From Methylomicrobium lacus LW14 (GTDB lineage Bacteria > Pseudomonadota > Gammaproteobacteria > Methylococcales > Methylomonadaceae), in contig NZ_AZUN01000001.1 of assembly GCF_000527095.1 (NCBI RefSeq), positions 4,043,501-4,107,500 of the forward strand: 64,000 nt of DNA, given 5' to 3'. The notes under the pieces were generated by a model. It saw only the letters and a program-made list of their open reading frames with translations, was not told the DNA's origin and ran no database searches. Each line of letters opens with the position of its first letter. Position 1 is the first letter of the stretch. The translations under genes were made by a program, and so were the position numbers. Of this stretch, positions 32,405 to 41,255 are shown piece by piece.

Positions 32405-33547
32405 TCATTTGAACAAAGACTCCCAGTCGACCAGTTGGGTGTTCATCGCCCGTTCCGCGAACCAGATCAGCGCGACGCACACAATCAGCACAGATCCCGC
32501 ATGGACCAACAGCTGGCGGTAGCCCCAGCTGCGCCGCAAGAAAAAAGCGGCAGGCAGGAACGCCGCGACGATCGCGAGCTGGCCGGCCTCTACGCCGAGG
32601 TTGAAGGCGAGCAGGGCCAGGATCAGCAGGTTGTTCGGCAGTCCCAGGTCTTTCAGCACGTTCGCGAAGCCGAGGCCGTGGATCAGCCCGAAACCGAAGG
32701 CGACCAGCCACAATTTCTTGCTGATCAAGGGATACACATTATTCAGCGCCGCCAGCACGACCGAGGCCGCGATCGCCGATTCGACCCAGCGCGAGGGCAA
32801 CTCGATCACGCCGAGCGTCGCAAGGCTCAAGGTCAAGGAATGCGCGACGGTGAAGGCGGTCACGATCTTGACGACTTCGAGCAGCACCGGGCGGAACTGT
32901 TCGGCCGGCCGCCAAGACCGCTCCTGGCGGATCAGTACGGCCGGAAACAAAAGGCTCAGCAGAAACAGGATGTGGTCGTAACCGAGCCAGATATGCCAGA
33001 CGCCTTCCCTCAGGTATTGCAGGAAGGCGGCGCCGGGTTTGACTTCGGCCAGCTCGATGGGCTGATTGTGATGGGTCGGGCTCAGCACCGCCGTATGCGT
33101 CGCCTGGCCGTATTCGACGCGCAAGAGGCCGCGGTGCTGCGGGTCGAGATCGAACAGCAGCGAATAGTCGACGCCGATGTTAGACAATGCCGTGCCGCAA
33201 ACGGCCGTAAACATCAGCACCGCATAGACGCCGTCGGTATGGCTGTCGATAAAATAGTCGCCGGCTTGCTGCGGGCAGGGGGGATTGCCGCCGCTCAGGT
33301 TCAGCCGGCTCAGCGCGTAGTCGAAAACCGCAGCGCGGCGGCGGCGCACCTCGCCCCAGGTGATTTCGCCGTTGTCATCGCTGTCGAGGCCGAGCGCGTA
33401 ATCGAGATCGCGCAGCGCAATGTCCCAGCGTCCGTCGATGCGGTCGCCCGCGACTTTCAGGGTCAGATAGCTGTCGCTGGCCTTGTGCGCATGCAGGAGC
33501 GGCGTGTAAACCAGGATCAGCAAGCAGAAGACGAGGCGGGCCGGCAT
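32405..33547 (-). CDS. HupE/UreJ_2-family membrane protein with periplasmic domain
   Basis: The 380-residue protein has a signal peptide (LVFCLLILVYTPLLHAHKAS) and a periplasmic part to about residue 180 that includes an EF-hand-like acidic loop (DSDDNGEITWGEV). About seven membrane helices follow with HupE/UreJ motifs: HIWLGYDHILFLLSLLF, FTVAHSLTLSLATLG and FGFGLIHGLGFANVL. HupE and UreJ relatives move nickel or cobalt, but for this long subfamily the substrate is unknown. It lies six bases after the O-methyltransferase gene. Confidence 0.85.
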   Translation of the reverse strand: MPARLVFCLLILVYTPLLHAHKASDSYLTLKVAGDRIDGRWDIALRDLDYALGLDSDDNGEITWGEVRRRRAAVFDYALSRLNLSGGNPPCPQQAGDYFIDSHTDGVYAVLMFTAVCGTALSNIGVDYSLLFDLDPQHRGLLRVEYGQATHTAVLSPTHHNQPIELAEVKPGAAFLQYLREGVWHIWLGYDHILFLLSLLFPAVLIRQERSWRPAEQFRPVLLEVVKIVTAFTVAHSLTLSLATLGVIELPSRWVESAIAASVVLAALNNVYPLISKKLWLVAFGFGLIHGLGFANVLKDLGLPNNLLILALLAFNLGVEAGQLAIVAAFLPAAFFLRRSWGYRQLLVHAGSVLIVCVALIWFAERAMNTQLVDWESLFK

Positions 33548-33553
33548 AGGGGG

Positions 33554-34243
33554 TTAGCGGTCCAATTTGCGCGCGACGATCACGCCGTCCCGTGTCGGGT
33601 TGATGTACGCATCGAAATCGGGGTCGTCGAAGATCAACGCGTTATGTTCGCGTATCGCTTCGGTCCAGCCGGGCGCGATGTCGGTAAACTCCTCGACCGC
33701 GACGCGGCCGTGCCAGAGCACATTGTCGGCGATATAGAGGCCGCCGGGGCGGATGCGGTCTTTCGCGAGGCGCCAGACTTCCGGGTAGCCGCCTTTGTCG
33801 ACATCGTTATAGCAAATGTCGAATAGCCCGTCGGTTTGAGCGAAGATGTCCTGCGCGAAGCCGGTGTGGAAGTCGATCCGGTCCCATAAGCCGGCCTCTT
33901 GCAAAAAGCGTTCGGCCTGGAGAAGATTTTGCGGATCGCCGTCGGTGCAGACGACGCGGCCTTCGGGGCCGACCGCCTTGGCAAACCAGTAGGCCGAATA
34001 GCCGTAGCCGCTGCCGAACTCAAACACGCGCCTTGCGTTGACCGATTTGGCCAGCGCTTCCAGAAACACCCCGACCAGACGACCGACGATCGGGAAATTC
34101 CTCCGGGCGGCCAATGCTTCCATGTCGTGCAGCACCGGAGCGTCGGTGCGTCCGAGCAGGCCGCGCATATAGTTTTCGATCGCGGGGTCTACCGGAATCA
34201 AGGCGATCGAGCTGGATGGTTTGGGGGATGTACTATCGGGCAT
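33554..34243 (-). CDS. class I SAM-dependent O-methyltransferase (family 3)
   Basis: The 229-residue protein resembles catechol/caffeoyl-CoA-type O-methyltransferases. The SAM site is RRVFEFGSGYGYSAYWFAKA, then VVCTDGDPQNLL, a metal-binding DICYNDVDKGGYPE where the family more often has D-A-D-K, and IADNVLWHGRVA. ATG 34243 is preferred to 34300 because the upstream 19 codons run through a hairpin repeat and have no family similarity. It leads the reverse-strand set with the HupE-like and TPR genes. Confidence 0.85.
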   Translation of the reverse strand: MPDSTSPKPSSSIALIPVDPAIENYMRGLLGRTDAPVLHDMEALAARRNFPIVGRLVGVFLEALAKSVNARRVFEFGSGYGYSAYWFAKAVGPEGRVVCTDGDPQNLLQAERFLQEAGLWDRIDFHTGFAQDIFAQTDGLFDICYNDVDKGGYPEVWRLAKDRIRPGGLYIADNVLWHGRVAVEEFTDIAPGWTEAIREHNALIFDDPDFDAYINPTRDGVIVARKLDR

Positions 34244-34275
34244 CGGCAGTGAGTGAGTCAAATGATCGACGGAAC

Positions 34276-34297
34276 AAGGGGGGCATAATCCCCCCTT
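34276..34297. terminator. hairpin between TIGR02647 gene and O-methyltransferase
   Basis: AAGGGGGG (34276-34283) pairs with CCCCCCTT (34290-34297) around a six-base loop. Lying 24 bases after the stop of the reverse-strand TIGR02647 gene, it can serve as its terminator. It belongs in style to the GC-stem hairpins at 31.1 and 52.2 kb. Confidence 0.5.
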
Positions 34298-34320
34298 CAC
34301 GCTAAGGCCTGATTAATCTA

Positions 34321-34557
34321 TCAAGCCGCGGTCAGAATATCCAGTGCCGCCTGCGCGTGTTCGGCGGTTTCGCGGCCGAGCGCGGTCAGATAGCCGCCGT
34401 CTTCCTGAGTCACCAGGCCTTTATGGAACAGGCGCAGGGTCGCTGCGATCACGCCCGGATCGGCATTTTTATGAACCTTGATGCCTTCTAGGGTGGTGGT
34501 CAGATTATAACGGGTCAGCACGTTCAGCTCTTCGACGATTTCTGGGGTGTAAAGCAC
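34321..34557 (-). CDS. TIGR02647 family small protein
   Basis: From GTG 34557 the 78-residue protein reads MLYTPEIVEELNVLTRYNLT at the start and ends in a helical segment with GGYLTALGRETAEHAQAALD. This matches the TIGR02647 family of small proteobacterial proteins, likely a winged-helix fold, of unproven DNA-binding role. The GTG is preferred to ATG 34623 because AAAGGAG lies eight bases before it and the family starts there. It is monocistronic, with a hairpin downstream. Confidence 0.8.
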   Translation of the reverse strand: MLYTPEIVEELNVLTRYNLTTTLEGIKVHKNADPGVIAATLRLFHKGLVTQEDGGYLTALGRETAEHAQAALDILTAA

Positions 34558-34749
34558 GGGAAACGCTCCTTTTTCAGTAGGGGGAAATGCTGCCTTGCCG
34601 CAGCGATCAGTTTGTCTTCGCATTGTAACCCGAATTTGCTATGCCTGTTCAAACCGTTCAAGACATGATCTCGAGTATTCCCTTCAGGTTTACGCCCGGC
34701 AGCATACCGGCTATGCTATGAGCCTTGTCTCCAGCCCAAGCGTTGCCTG

Positions 34750-35763
34750 ATGTCGACCTCTGCTTTCCGCCTGTTTCTGCTCCTTGCCGCGCTGTGTCCG
34801 CTCGGCGTTCCGGTATCGGCCGCCGAGGGTGAGGCGGAAGCGGTCAAGCCGGAGGCAGAGGCCGGTCTGCCGGTGGTCGAGCTTGATCAGGAAAAGCAAA
34901 AACTGGTCGGATTGGAGATCATCAAAGTGCAGCCGGCCGCTTATCAGCCGGAGTTCGCCGCCTACGGCAAGGCGATCAATGTTCAGGCGCTGGTGACGAT
35001 CAGAAGCCAGTACCGGGTCGCTTTATCCGAGCAGCAGAGCGCCAATGCAAGGCTGACGCAGTCCGGGCAGAGCATCCGGCGCACCGAAGACTTATACCGG
35101 CATGGAGTTGCCGCGAAACGGATCGTACAGGAGCAGCAATCGCTCTGGCAGACCGACAAGGCGCAGCTTGAAGCGCGGCGCGCGCAAAGCGATGCGGTGC
35201 TCGAAGAGGCTAGGGTGGCCTGGGGAAGCGAGCTTGCCGGTTGGGCGTTTGCGTCCGACAAGGACCGCCTCGGCGATTTCGTATCAGGCAAGGAGACCTT
35301 GCTGCTGGTCACGTTGCCGGCCGGCAAGGAGCTGCCCGCCGCCGAGGCGGCGGTTTTTATCGATCCGGAAGGCAATCGAAGCCAGGCGGAGAAGGCGGTT
35401 TATATTTCGCCCGCACCGCAAATCGATCAGACCGTGCAGGGCGCGAGCTATTTTTTCCGCACCGGCGGTAAGCGCATCCGGCCCGGCATGACGGTCAGCG
35501 TGTGGCTGCCGGAAGGGCGCGCCCGGGAAGCCGGCGTTGCGATACCCGGCTCCGCGCTGATCTGGTCGCTGGATCAGGCGTTCGTCTATGTCAAAACCGC
35601 CGAGGATGTCTTCAGCCGGCGCTTGCTCGCAGATTATGCCCCGATGGCCGGAGGCTATTTTGTCAGGGACGCGCTGAAGCCCGGCGATGAAGTCGTGACG
35701 GTCGGCGGGCAAATGCTGTTGTCCGAGGAATTCCGCGCGCAAATACCCGATGAGGATGATTGA
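34750..35763 (+). CDS. orphan efflux periplasmic adaptor (HlyD/CusB type)
   Basis: The 337-residue protein has a signal peptide (LFLLLAALCPLGVPVSAAEG), a beta start (VVELDQEKQKLVGLEIIKVQ) and an alpha-helical hairpin (about 90-155, LSEQQSANARLTQSGQSIRR). Barrel and membrane-proximal domains follow, with IRPGMTVSVWLPEG and VVTVGGQMLLSEE. The lipoyl half-motifs are poor, as in one branch of RND adaptors. No RND pump or outer-membrane partner follows, so it is an orphan here and its cargo is unknown. It ends near a non-coding gap before the CigR-like gene. Confidence 0.75.
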   Translation: MSTSAFRLFLLLAALCPLGVPVSAAEGEAEAVKPEAEAGLPVVELDQEKQKLVGLEIIKVQPAAYQPEFAAYGKAINVQALVTIRSQYRVALSEQQSANARLTQSGQSIRRTEDLYRHGVAAKRIVQEQQSLWQTDKAQLEARRAQSDAVLEEARVAWGSELAGWAFASDKDRLGDFVSGKETLLLVTLPAGKELPAAEAAVFIDPEGNRSQAEKAVYISPAPQIDQTVQGASYFFRTGGKRIRPGMTVSVWLPEGRAREAGVAIPGSALIWSLDQAFVYVKTAEDVFSRRLLADYAPMAGGYFVRDALKPGDEVVTVGGQMLLSEEFRAQIPDEDD

Positions 35764-35930
35764 ACCGACGGCGCAAGCAACAGTCAACAAACGCAGCTTT
35801 TAAGCGAATATTCATCGTCGAGGTTTATGCTGAAACTCAAGTAAAAAGGCCGTTGCGCGCAGGCGTCGGGGAGATAATCCGGCAAGCGGTCTAACGATTC
35901 AATGTTTCAAATCCAGTGAGGGGACAGATC

Positions 35931-36542
35931 ATGGCGACATCGGCTTTTCAAACTCAATGCCTCGCGTTAGTGGTGGCCGCTGCGGCGTTGGCCGCAAATC
36001 CTGCGCTCGCGGACAAGCCGTCATGGGCCGGCAATCCACACGGCGGGAAAAATCAGCAGGATCAGCCTTGGCCGGATAGACGGGATTATTCCGACAGAGG
36101 GCGTTACGATAGGGAAAATGATCGGCGCGATTGGAACGGCGACAGCCGCTATCGGAATCAGCGGGATAGCGATCATGCGGATCGTCGTGGTGACCGGCGC
36201 TACGAGGGGCCTCGCTATAGCGGGGGAGAATACTTCGGCGACCAGCACCGCACGAGCGTTTACAATTATTACCATGACGAATACCGCGGCGGCCGTTGCC
36301 CTCCGGGGCTGGCCAAGAAACACAACGGCTGCATGCCGCCCGGTCAGGCAAGAAAATGGGTGATCGGCCGGCCCTTGCCGCGCAATGTGATTTATTACGA
36401 TGTGCCGCCGCCCGTGCTGGCGGGGCTCGGGTATCCGCCTCCGGGCTACCGTTTTGTGCGGGTCGCGTCCGATATTTTGATGATCGCGATCGGCACCGGC
36501 CTGGTGAAGGATGCAATCTATGATTTGGGCGGCGGTTGGTAG
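35931..36542 (+). CDS. CigR/RcnB-like exported protein
   Basis: The 203-residue protein has a signal peptide (ALVVAAAALAANPALADKPS), a very polar Asp/Arg-rich middle (DRRDYSDRGRYDRENDRRD) and a C-terminal RcnB-type domain, GYRFVRVASDILMIAIGTGL. A CPPGLAKKHNGCMPPGQARK loop is characteristic of the CigR subgroup. RcnB in E. coli is a periplasmic factor for nickel/cobalt homeostasis; CigR in Salmonella modulates virulence. The exact role here is unknown. ATG 35931 follows GAGGGGAC; the in-frame GTG at 35916 overlaps that site. Confidence 0.8.
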   Translation: MATSAFQTQCLALVVAAAALAANPALADKPSWAGNPHGGKNQQDQPWPDRRDYSDRGRYDRENDRRDWNGDSRYRNQRDSDHADRRGDRRYEGPRYSGGEYFGDQHRTSVYNYYHDEYRGGRCPPGLAKKHNGCMPPGQARKWVIGRPLPRNVIYYDVPPPVLAGLGYPPPGYRFVRVASDILMIAIGTGLVKDAIYDLGGGW

Positions 36543-36556
36543 GCGCGCGATTAATT

Positions 36557-36586
36557 TCCACGAAAAACCCGAAAGGCACGAAAAAA
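36557..36586 (+). repeat. CACGAAAA dispersed repeat, copy 3
   Basis: TTCCACGAAAAACCCGAAAG then GCACGAAAAA, nearly identical to the copies at 15031 and 19641. It lies in the 112-base gap before the macrodomain gene. Confidence 0.75.
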
Positions 36587-36654
36587 TGGATGGGGAAATC
36601 GGGTGCGGTTTTCTTGAGTCGGTTTCATGCGTGCATTTATTGTCGGAGTGACGG

Positions 36655-37173
36655 ATGACTGCAAAACTTATCGCCTTACAGGCCGACATCACCACGCTGG
36701 CGGTCGATGCGATCGTCAATGCGGCCAATTCCAGCCTGCTCGGCGGAGGCGGCGTTGACGGCGCGATTCATCGCGCGGCGGGGCCCGAATTGCTGCGGGA
36801 ATGCCGGACGCTGGGCGGCTGCGCGGTCGGCGATGCGAAGCTGACCCAGGGTTACAACCTGCCGGCCCGTCATGTGATCCATACGGTCGGCCCCATCTGG
36901 CATGGGGGAACCCGCCATGAGCCCGAACTGCTGGCCTCGTGTTACCGGCGCGCGCTGGAGCTTGCCGCCGAGCATCAGCTTCGCACCCTCGCGTTTCCCG
37001 GCATCAGCACCGGCGTTTACGGCTATCCGGCCGATTTGGCCGCGCAAGTGGCTTATCGGGCTGTCGTGGCGGCGGTCGGCCGTCTTCCCTCGATCGAGGA
37101 GGTCGTTTTCTGCTGTTTCTCTGCGGTCGATCTGGCCGTTTATCAAAAACTGATTGCTTCAAATCAAGCCTGA
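36655..37173 (+). CDS. macrodomain protein, O-acetyl-ADP-ribose deacetylase (YmdB-like)
   Basis: Macrodomain proteins remove O-acetyl from ADP-ribose or ADP-ribose from proteins. The 172-residue protein has the ligand-binding stretch ITTLAVDAIVNAANSSLLGG with GVDGAIHRAAG, TVGPIWHGG, and the phosphate loop FPGISTGVYGYP. The length is that of YmdB/MacroD. ATG follows GTCGGAGTGACGG, a fair ribosome site. It stands alone upstream of the chromate transporter. The two nearby Nudix proteins could use related ADP-ribose substrates, but no link is shown. Confidence 0.92.
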   Translation: MTAKLIALQADITTLAVDAIVNAANSSLLGGGGVDGAIHRAAGPELLRECRTLGGCAVGDAKLTQGYNLPARHVIHTVGPIWHGGTRHEPELLASCYRRALELAAEHQLRTLAFPGISTGVYGYPADLAAQVAYRAVVAAVGRLPSIEEVVFCCFSAVDLAVYQKLIASNQA

Positions 37174-37321
37174 ATCAAAACACCGCAAGATTCGCGTCAG
37201 GTCTGGGGCGGGTTTGGTTATAATTCGCAGATTCAAGCTGGCGGCATCGCTCGGGCCGCCCTGAGCAGCCCGAGCGATGCCGCGGCTTCCATCAATCAAA
37301 CTACGCTTCAGGAAGCGCATC

Positions 37322-38677
37322 ATGAATTCACCCGATTCGTCCCAGACGCCGCCCCAGCCCGTGACGCTGCGTCAGGCCTTCGGCTATTGGCTCAAACTCG
37401 GTTTTATCAGCTTCGGCGGGCCCGCCGGTCAGATCGCGATCATGCACCAGGATTTGGTCGAGAACAAGCGCTGGATTTCCGAGCGGCGATATTTGCATGC
37501 GCTGAATTACTGCATGCTGCTGCCCGGCCCCGAAGCACAGCAATTGGCGACATACATCGGCTGGCTGATGCATCGGACCTGGGGCGGGGTGATCGCCGGC
37601 ACGCTGTTCGTGCTGCCTTCATGGTTCATTCTGCTCGGATTGAGCTGGATTTATCTGGCCTGGGGGCAAGTGCCGGCCGTGGCCGGAATGCTGTACGGCA
37701 TCAAGCCCGCGGTGACCGCGATCGTGCTGTTCGCGGCCTACCGCATCGGGACGCGGGCGCTTAAAAATACGCTGCTCTGGGCGATTGCGGCGCTGGCGTT
37801 TTTGGCGATTTTCTTGCTGCATGCGCCGTTTCCGTTGATCGTGTTGAGCGCGGCGGTGCTGGGTGCAATCGGCGGCAAGTGGGCACCCGAAAAATTCGCG
37901 GTCGGCGGTCATGGCGCCGCCCAGCGAAGTTACGGTCCGGCGTTGATCGACGATCACACGCCGACGCCGGAACATGCGCGTTTTCGCTGGCAGCGCCTCG
38001 CCCAAGTGCTAATGGCCGGGGTGATCCTATGGGGCGGCATGCTGGGTTTTTTGTGCGCGCGCTACGGCTGGGACGGGGCGTTGACGCAAATGGGCTGGTT
38101 CTTTACCAAGGCCGCCTTGCTGACTTTCGGCGGCGCTTATGCGGTGCTGCCTTATGTGTACCAGGGCGCGGTCGAGCATTTTCAATGGCTCAGCCCCGAG
38201 CAAATGATCGACGGCCTGGCGCTCGGCGAAACCACGCCGGGCCCCTTGATCATGGTCGTCTCCTTCGTCGGTTTCGTCGCCGGCTGGGGCGAGACGCTAT
38301 TCGGACCCGAGCAGCGCTTTCTCGCGGGCGCGGCGGCGGCCTTCGTGGTCACTTATTTCACCTTCCTGCCGAGCTTCCTGTTCATCCTGGCCGGCGCGCC
38401 GTTGATCGAGTCGACGCACGGCAATCTCAAATTCACCGCGCCGCTGACCGGCATCACCGCCGCGGTGGTCGGCGTGATCCTGAATCTGGCCGTGTTCTTC
38501 GCCTTTCATGTGTTCTGGCCGCAGGGCCTCTCCGGGCGCTTCGACTTCATCTCGGCGCTGATCGGCGCCGGCGCGCTGCTGGTGCTGTTGCGTTACAAGG
38601 TCGGGGTGATTCCGGTAATCGCGGCCTGCGGCGCGGCGGGCTTGGCCGTTACCGTCGTCCGTATCTGGCTGGCTTGA
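37322..38677 (+). CDS. chrA: chromate transporter ChrA
   Basis: ChrA extrudes chromate from the cytoplasm. The 451-residue protein is the two-domain type: an N-half CHR motif FGYWLKLGFISFGGPAGQIA with LPGPEAQQLATYIGW, and a C-half repeat KAALLTFGGAYAVLPYV with GLALGETTPGPLIMV. About twelve membrane helices are predicted. ATG 37322 is preferred over 37277 because AGGAAG lies eight bases before it and the preceding codons do not resemble the family. No chrB regulator is adjacent. Confidence 0.9.
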   Translation: MNSPDSSQTPPQPVTLRQAFGYWLKLGFISFGGPAGQIAIMHQDLVENKRWISERRYLHALNYCMLLPGPEAQQLATYIGWLMHRTWGGVIAGTLFVLPSWFILLGLSWIYLAWGQVPAVAGMLYGIKPAVTAIVLFAAYRIGTRALKNTLLWAIAALAFLAIFLLHAPFPLIVLSAAVLGAIGGKWAPEKFAVGGHGAAQRSYGPALIDDHTPTPEHARFRWQRLAQVLMAGVILWGGMLGFLCARYGWDGALTQMGWFFTKAALLTFGGAYAVLPYVYQGAVEHFQWLSPEQMIDGLALGETTPGPLIMVVSFVGFVAGWGETLFGPEQRFLAGAAAAFVVTYFTFLPSFLFILAGAPLIESTHGNLKFTAPLTGITAAVVGVILNLAVFFAFHVFWPQGLSGRFDFISALIGAGALLVLLRYKVGVIPVIAACGAAGLAVTVVRIWLA

Positions 38678-38889
38678 CGGCTTGGCGTTCAGACTGTTGT
38701 AGAAGCGGATCCCTTCGTATATTCGCCGCAACCCTCCATCGCCTAGGTCAGCGAGCAGCCGCGCTCCCTGACATTCGATGCCCAATGGCTTGAATGTCTT
38801 CCTCGTCGTTGGCAACATAGCCTACGCTAAATCCATCTGTACAGTTGTTTCCTCCTCGCCATCCGCGCTTTTTTAACGAGAAAAACCTT

Positions 38890-39351
38890 ATGAAGCGATC
38901 GATTCCAAGCATTTGCGCCTTATGGCTTCTCGCCTGCGGCGCCGAAAGACACGCCTCAACCCTCCAGGACACCGGCAAGCCGGCGCTGCATGCCATTCAG
39001 AGCGAACGTTTGCAGGATCTGATGAGCCGGCTGAACGATCTGATGTTTGAACATCTTCTGACCGAAGTGGAACTGGATCGAGAGCGCCGTCTACGCCTGC
39101 AGGAAATGGCGGAAGTCGCCGGGGTGATGCTCGGGACGGTGCAGGAGATACCCAACGCGCTGCCTTCACTGGCGTTGAATCCGCAAGACAGGCTGGCCTT
39201 TCTGGATTTGAGCGGCCGATTAAAGGAGCAAGTCGCTCAGCTAAAGCAGGAGGCCGAACAAAATTATGTCGACGGCATTCCGAAACGTCTCGAGCAAATC
39301 GTTGCGATTTGCAATGAATGCCATCGTTCATTCCGACAATTGCCGCATTGA
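38890..39351 (+). CDS. exported c'-like monohaem protein
   Basis: The 153-residue protein has an N-terminal signal with a possible lipobox (LWLLACGAE) and is otherwise helical. Near its very end is one haem c site, CNECHRSF, about ten residues from the C terminus. A four-helix protein with C-terminal CXXCH is the arrangement of cytochrome c' or cytochrome b562-like proteins, although the match to c' is weak. It begins 12 bases before the porin with its stop at 39351, so the two may be co-transcribed. ATG 38890 gives the signal peptide directly. Confidence 0.65.
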   Translation: MKRSIPSICALWLLACGAERHASTLQDTGKPALHAIQSERLQDLMSRLNDLMFEHLLTEVELDRERRLRLQEMAEVAGVMLGTVQEIPNALPSLALNPQDRLAFLDLSGRLKEQVAQLKQEAEQNYVDGIPKRLEQIVAICNECHRSFRQLPH

Positions 39352-39362
39352 GTGCTTGAATC

Positions 39363-40760
39363 ATGCTGAACCGTATCGCCATTTTTATGCTCCTGGCATT
39401 TTTTCTGATGCCGTTCGCGCATGCCGAGGAAAATCTCCAGCAAACCGTCAACGACCTCAGGGAACAACTCAAGTTATTGACCGCGCGCATGGAGGCCATG
39501 GAAAAAAAGCTCGAAGAAAAAGAACTGGCGGCAAGCGCGGCGCCCGCGCAGGTCGAGCTTGCAAAGCCCCCGCAAACCGCCGCGGCGACGCCGGAGACGG
39601 CGCCGAAGCCCGCCGCCAAACCGGTCGAAGCCGGCGCGACCAAAGGTTCGATCAAAATTCCGGGCACCGATACCTCGCTGGCGATAGGCGGTTTCGTCAA
39701 ACTGGACGCGATCTATAACAGCCAGAGCACAGGCGACAACGGCCGCACGAACCAGGGCGACCAGTGGTTGGTGCCCGGCTCGATTCCGGTCGACGACAGC
39801 CACGCCGAGGATAATCAGATCAATTTTCATGCCCGCTCAAGCCGGTTCTGGCTGAAAAGTTTCACGCCGACGCGGCTCGGCGATTTGAATACCTATCTCG
39901 AATTGGATTTTTTCGCTTTCCAGTCCCCCGGCGACGAAAGAGTCAGCAATTCCTACGCGCCGCGCATGCGCCATGCCTACGGGCAATTGGGCCGTTTCCT
40001 CGCCGGCCAGACCTGGACCACGTTCATGGACGCGCAGGCCTTGCCGGAATTGAACGATTTCGTCGGCGGGCCGCTCGGCAGAATCTTCGTGCGCCAGCCG
40101 CAGGTGCGCTGGACGCAACCGTTCAGCATCGGCAACAACCCGATCGATTGGCATGTCGCGCTCGAATCGCCGGAAAGTACGCTGACCAACCCGCAAGGCA
40201 TTCGGCTAACGCCGGATGACGACCGTGCGCCGGATATCGTGACCCGCTTCAGCACGACCCAGCCGTGGGGAACGCTATCGCTGGCGGCGATGGCGCGCGA
40301 TATCCGTATCGCGGACAAAACCGCCGACAGCGCCTTCGGCGGCGCGGTCAGCCTGGCCGGAAAAATCAACGCCTACGGCCGCGACGACGTCCGTTTCATG
40401 CTGGCTTACGGCAATGCGCTAGGCCGCTATTCTTCGAACAATCTGTTCAACGACGCTGCGCTCGATACGGAAGGTAAAATTCACTTGTTCGACGCTTACA
40501 GCGGTTATCTCGCCTACCGGCATTGGTGGGGACAGGAATGGCGCTCGACCGTGGGCTATGGCTTTGCCTACGCCGACAACCCGCACTTCGTTTCCGGCAC
40601 CGTTTCCAAATGGGCGCAGTCGGGGCTGATCAACCTGTTATGGAGCCCCTTGCTGCAAACCACCTTCGGCCTGGAATACACCTATGCGATGCGCGAAATC
40701 GAAAGCGGCGCCAATGGGGATTTGCATCGCGTGCAGTTTTCGGCAATGTTCCAGTTTTAG
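39363..40760 (+). CDS. DcaP-like outer-membrane porin
   Basis: The 465-residue protein has a signal peptide (FMLLAFFLMPFAHAEE) and a coiled-coil stretch (NDLREQLKLLTARMEAMEKK, residues 30-55). A Pro/Ala-rich linker leads to a 16-strand-type beta-barrel starting IGGFVKLDAIYNSQSTGDNG and ending with the terminal phenylalanine (VQFSAMFQF) required for assembly. FLAGQTWTTFMDAQALPEL is the DcaP-family loop. DcaP proteins are trimeric channels for small anions such as dicarboxylates; the substrate here is unknown. Confidence 0.9.
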   Translation: MLNRIAIFMLLAFFLMPFAHAEENLQQTVNDLREQLKLLTARMEAMEKKLEEKELAASAAPAQVELAKPPQTAAATPETAPKPAAKPVEAGATKGSIKIPGTDTSLAIGGFVKLDAIYNSQSTGDNGRTNQGDQWLVPGSIPVDDSHAEDNQINFHARSSRFWLKSFTPTRLGDLNTYLELDFFAFQSPGDERVSNSYAPRMRHAYGQLGRFLAGQTWTTFMDAQALPELNDFVGGPLGRIFVRQPQVRWTQPFSIGNNPIDWHVALESPESTLTNPQGIRLTPDDDRAPDIVTRFSTTQPWGTLSLAAMARDIRIADKTADSAFGGAVSLAGKINAYGRDDVRFMLAYGNALGRYSSNNLFNDAALDTEGKIHLFDAYSGYLAYRHWWGQEWRSTVGYGFAYADNPHFVSGTVSKWAQSGLINLLWSPLLQTTFGLEYTYAMREIESGANGDLHRVQFSAMFQF

Positions 40761-41255
40761 GTATCGAGACAAGGCGGCTTGGGGTAATCGATGGAGCAAA
40801 TCGGTGAAGTTAAGGATGTCGACAGGAATAGCTTCCCGATTTTCTACGAGAAGATCGGGGGAGAGCGGAGTTGAAGCCGAGGTCTGGAGTCGGTTGTTTT
40901 CGTCCAAAGCCTTAATTCTGGGGGGTGTTCCAGTCAAATAGGCCGGCGAAAATTATGAGAAACCAACCCAATGTCATTACACGAAAGCAGCCATTGGCAA
41001 CTGTAAATATGACTGAGTTTGATCGTCTCAGGACGACCCAAAGCCGACGTTCAGTTCTTCTGCCTATCCTACAAATTAGGATTTTTTCGGACAATCATAA
41101 AATACGCAGACTATCTGAAGCAGGCTTGATAATAGTGTTTCATGGAAGGCAGAACCGACCCTGATATGACGCGAGTTCGCTTGAAAGATTGACGCTAAGT
41201 TGAAGCATAGTTCAAACTGACGCGCTTACTGTGCTTTGGTTATGGGTTAAAACTG
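40761..41255. other. 495-base region at the left edge of the metal island
   Basis: No complete gene is visible. Base composition drops here toward AT. Short coding-like remnants occur, for example a frame beginning MTEFDRLRTTQSRRS near 41010, which suggest decayed DNA at an insertion boundary. Near 41192, TTGAA-N6-TTCAA forms a small dyad close to a TTGACG box, a candidate operator for the metal-efflux genes, but no good -10 follows. Confidence 0.4.

Noticed and set aside
38678..38889. Possible transposase remnant on the reverse strand, ending EGIRFYNSLN
   Set aside because: The resemblance to IS3-type C termini is a few residues long, the frame overlaps chrA, and no further transposase motifs are present.
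41180..41255. MerR-type operator upstream of the short CDF gene
   Set aside because: There is a TTGACG box and a small TTGAA/TTCAA dyad, but no acceptable -10 at the 19-20 base spacing expected.
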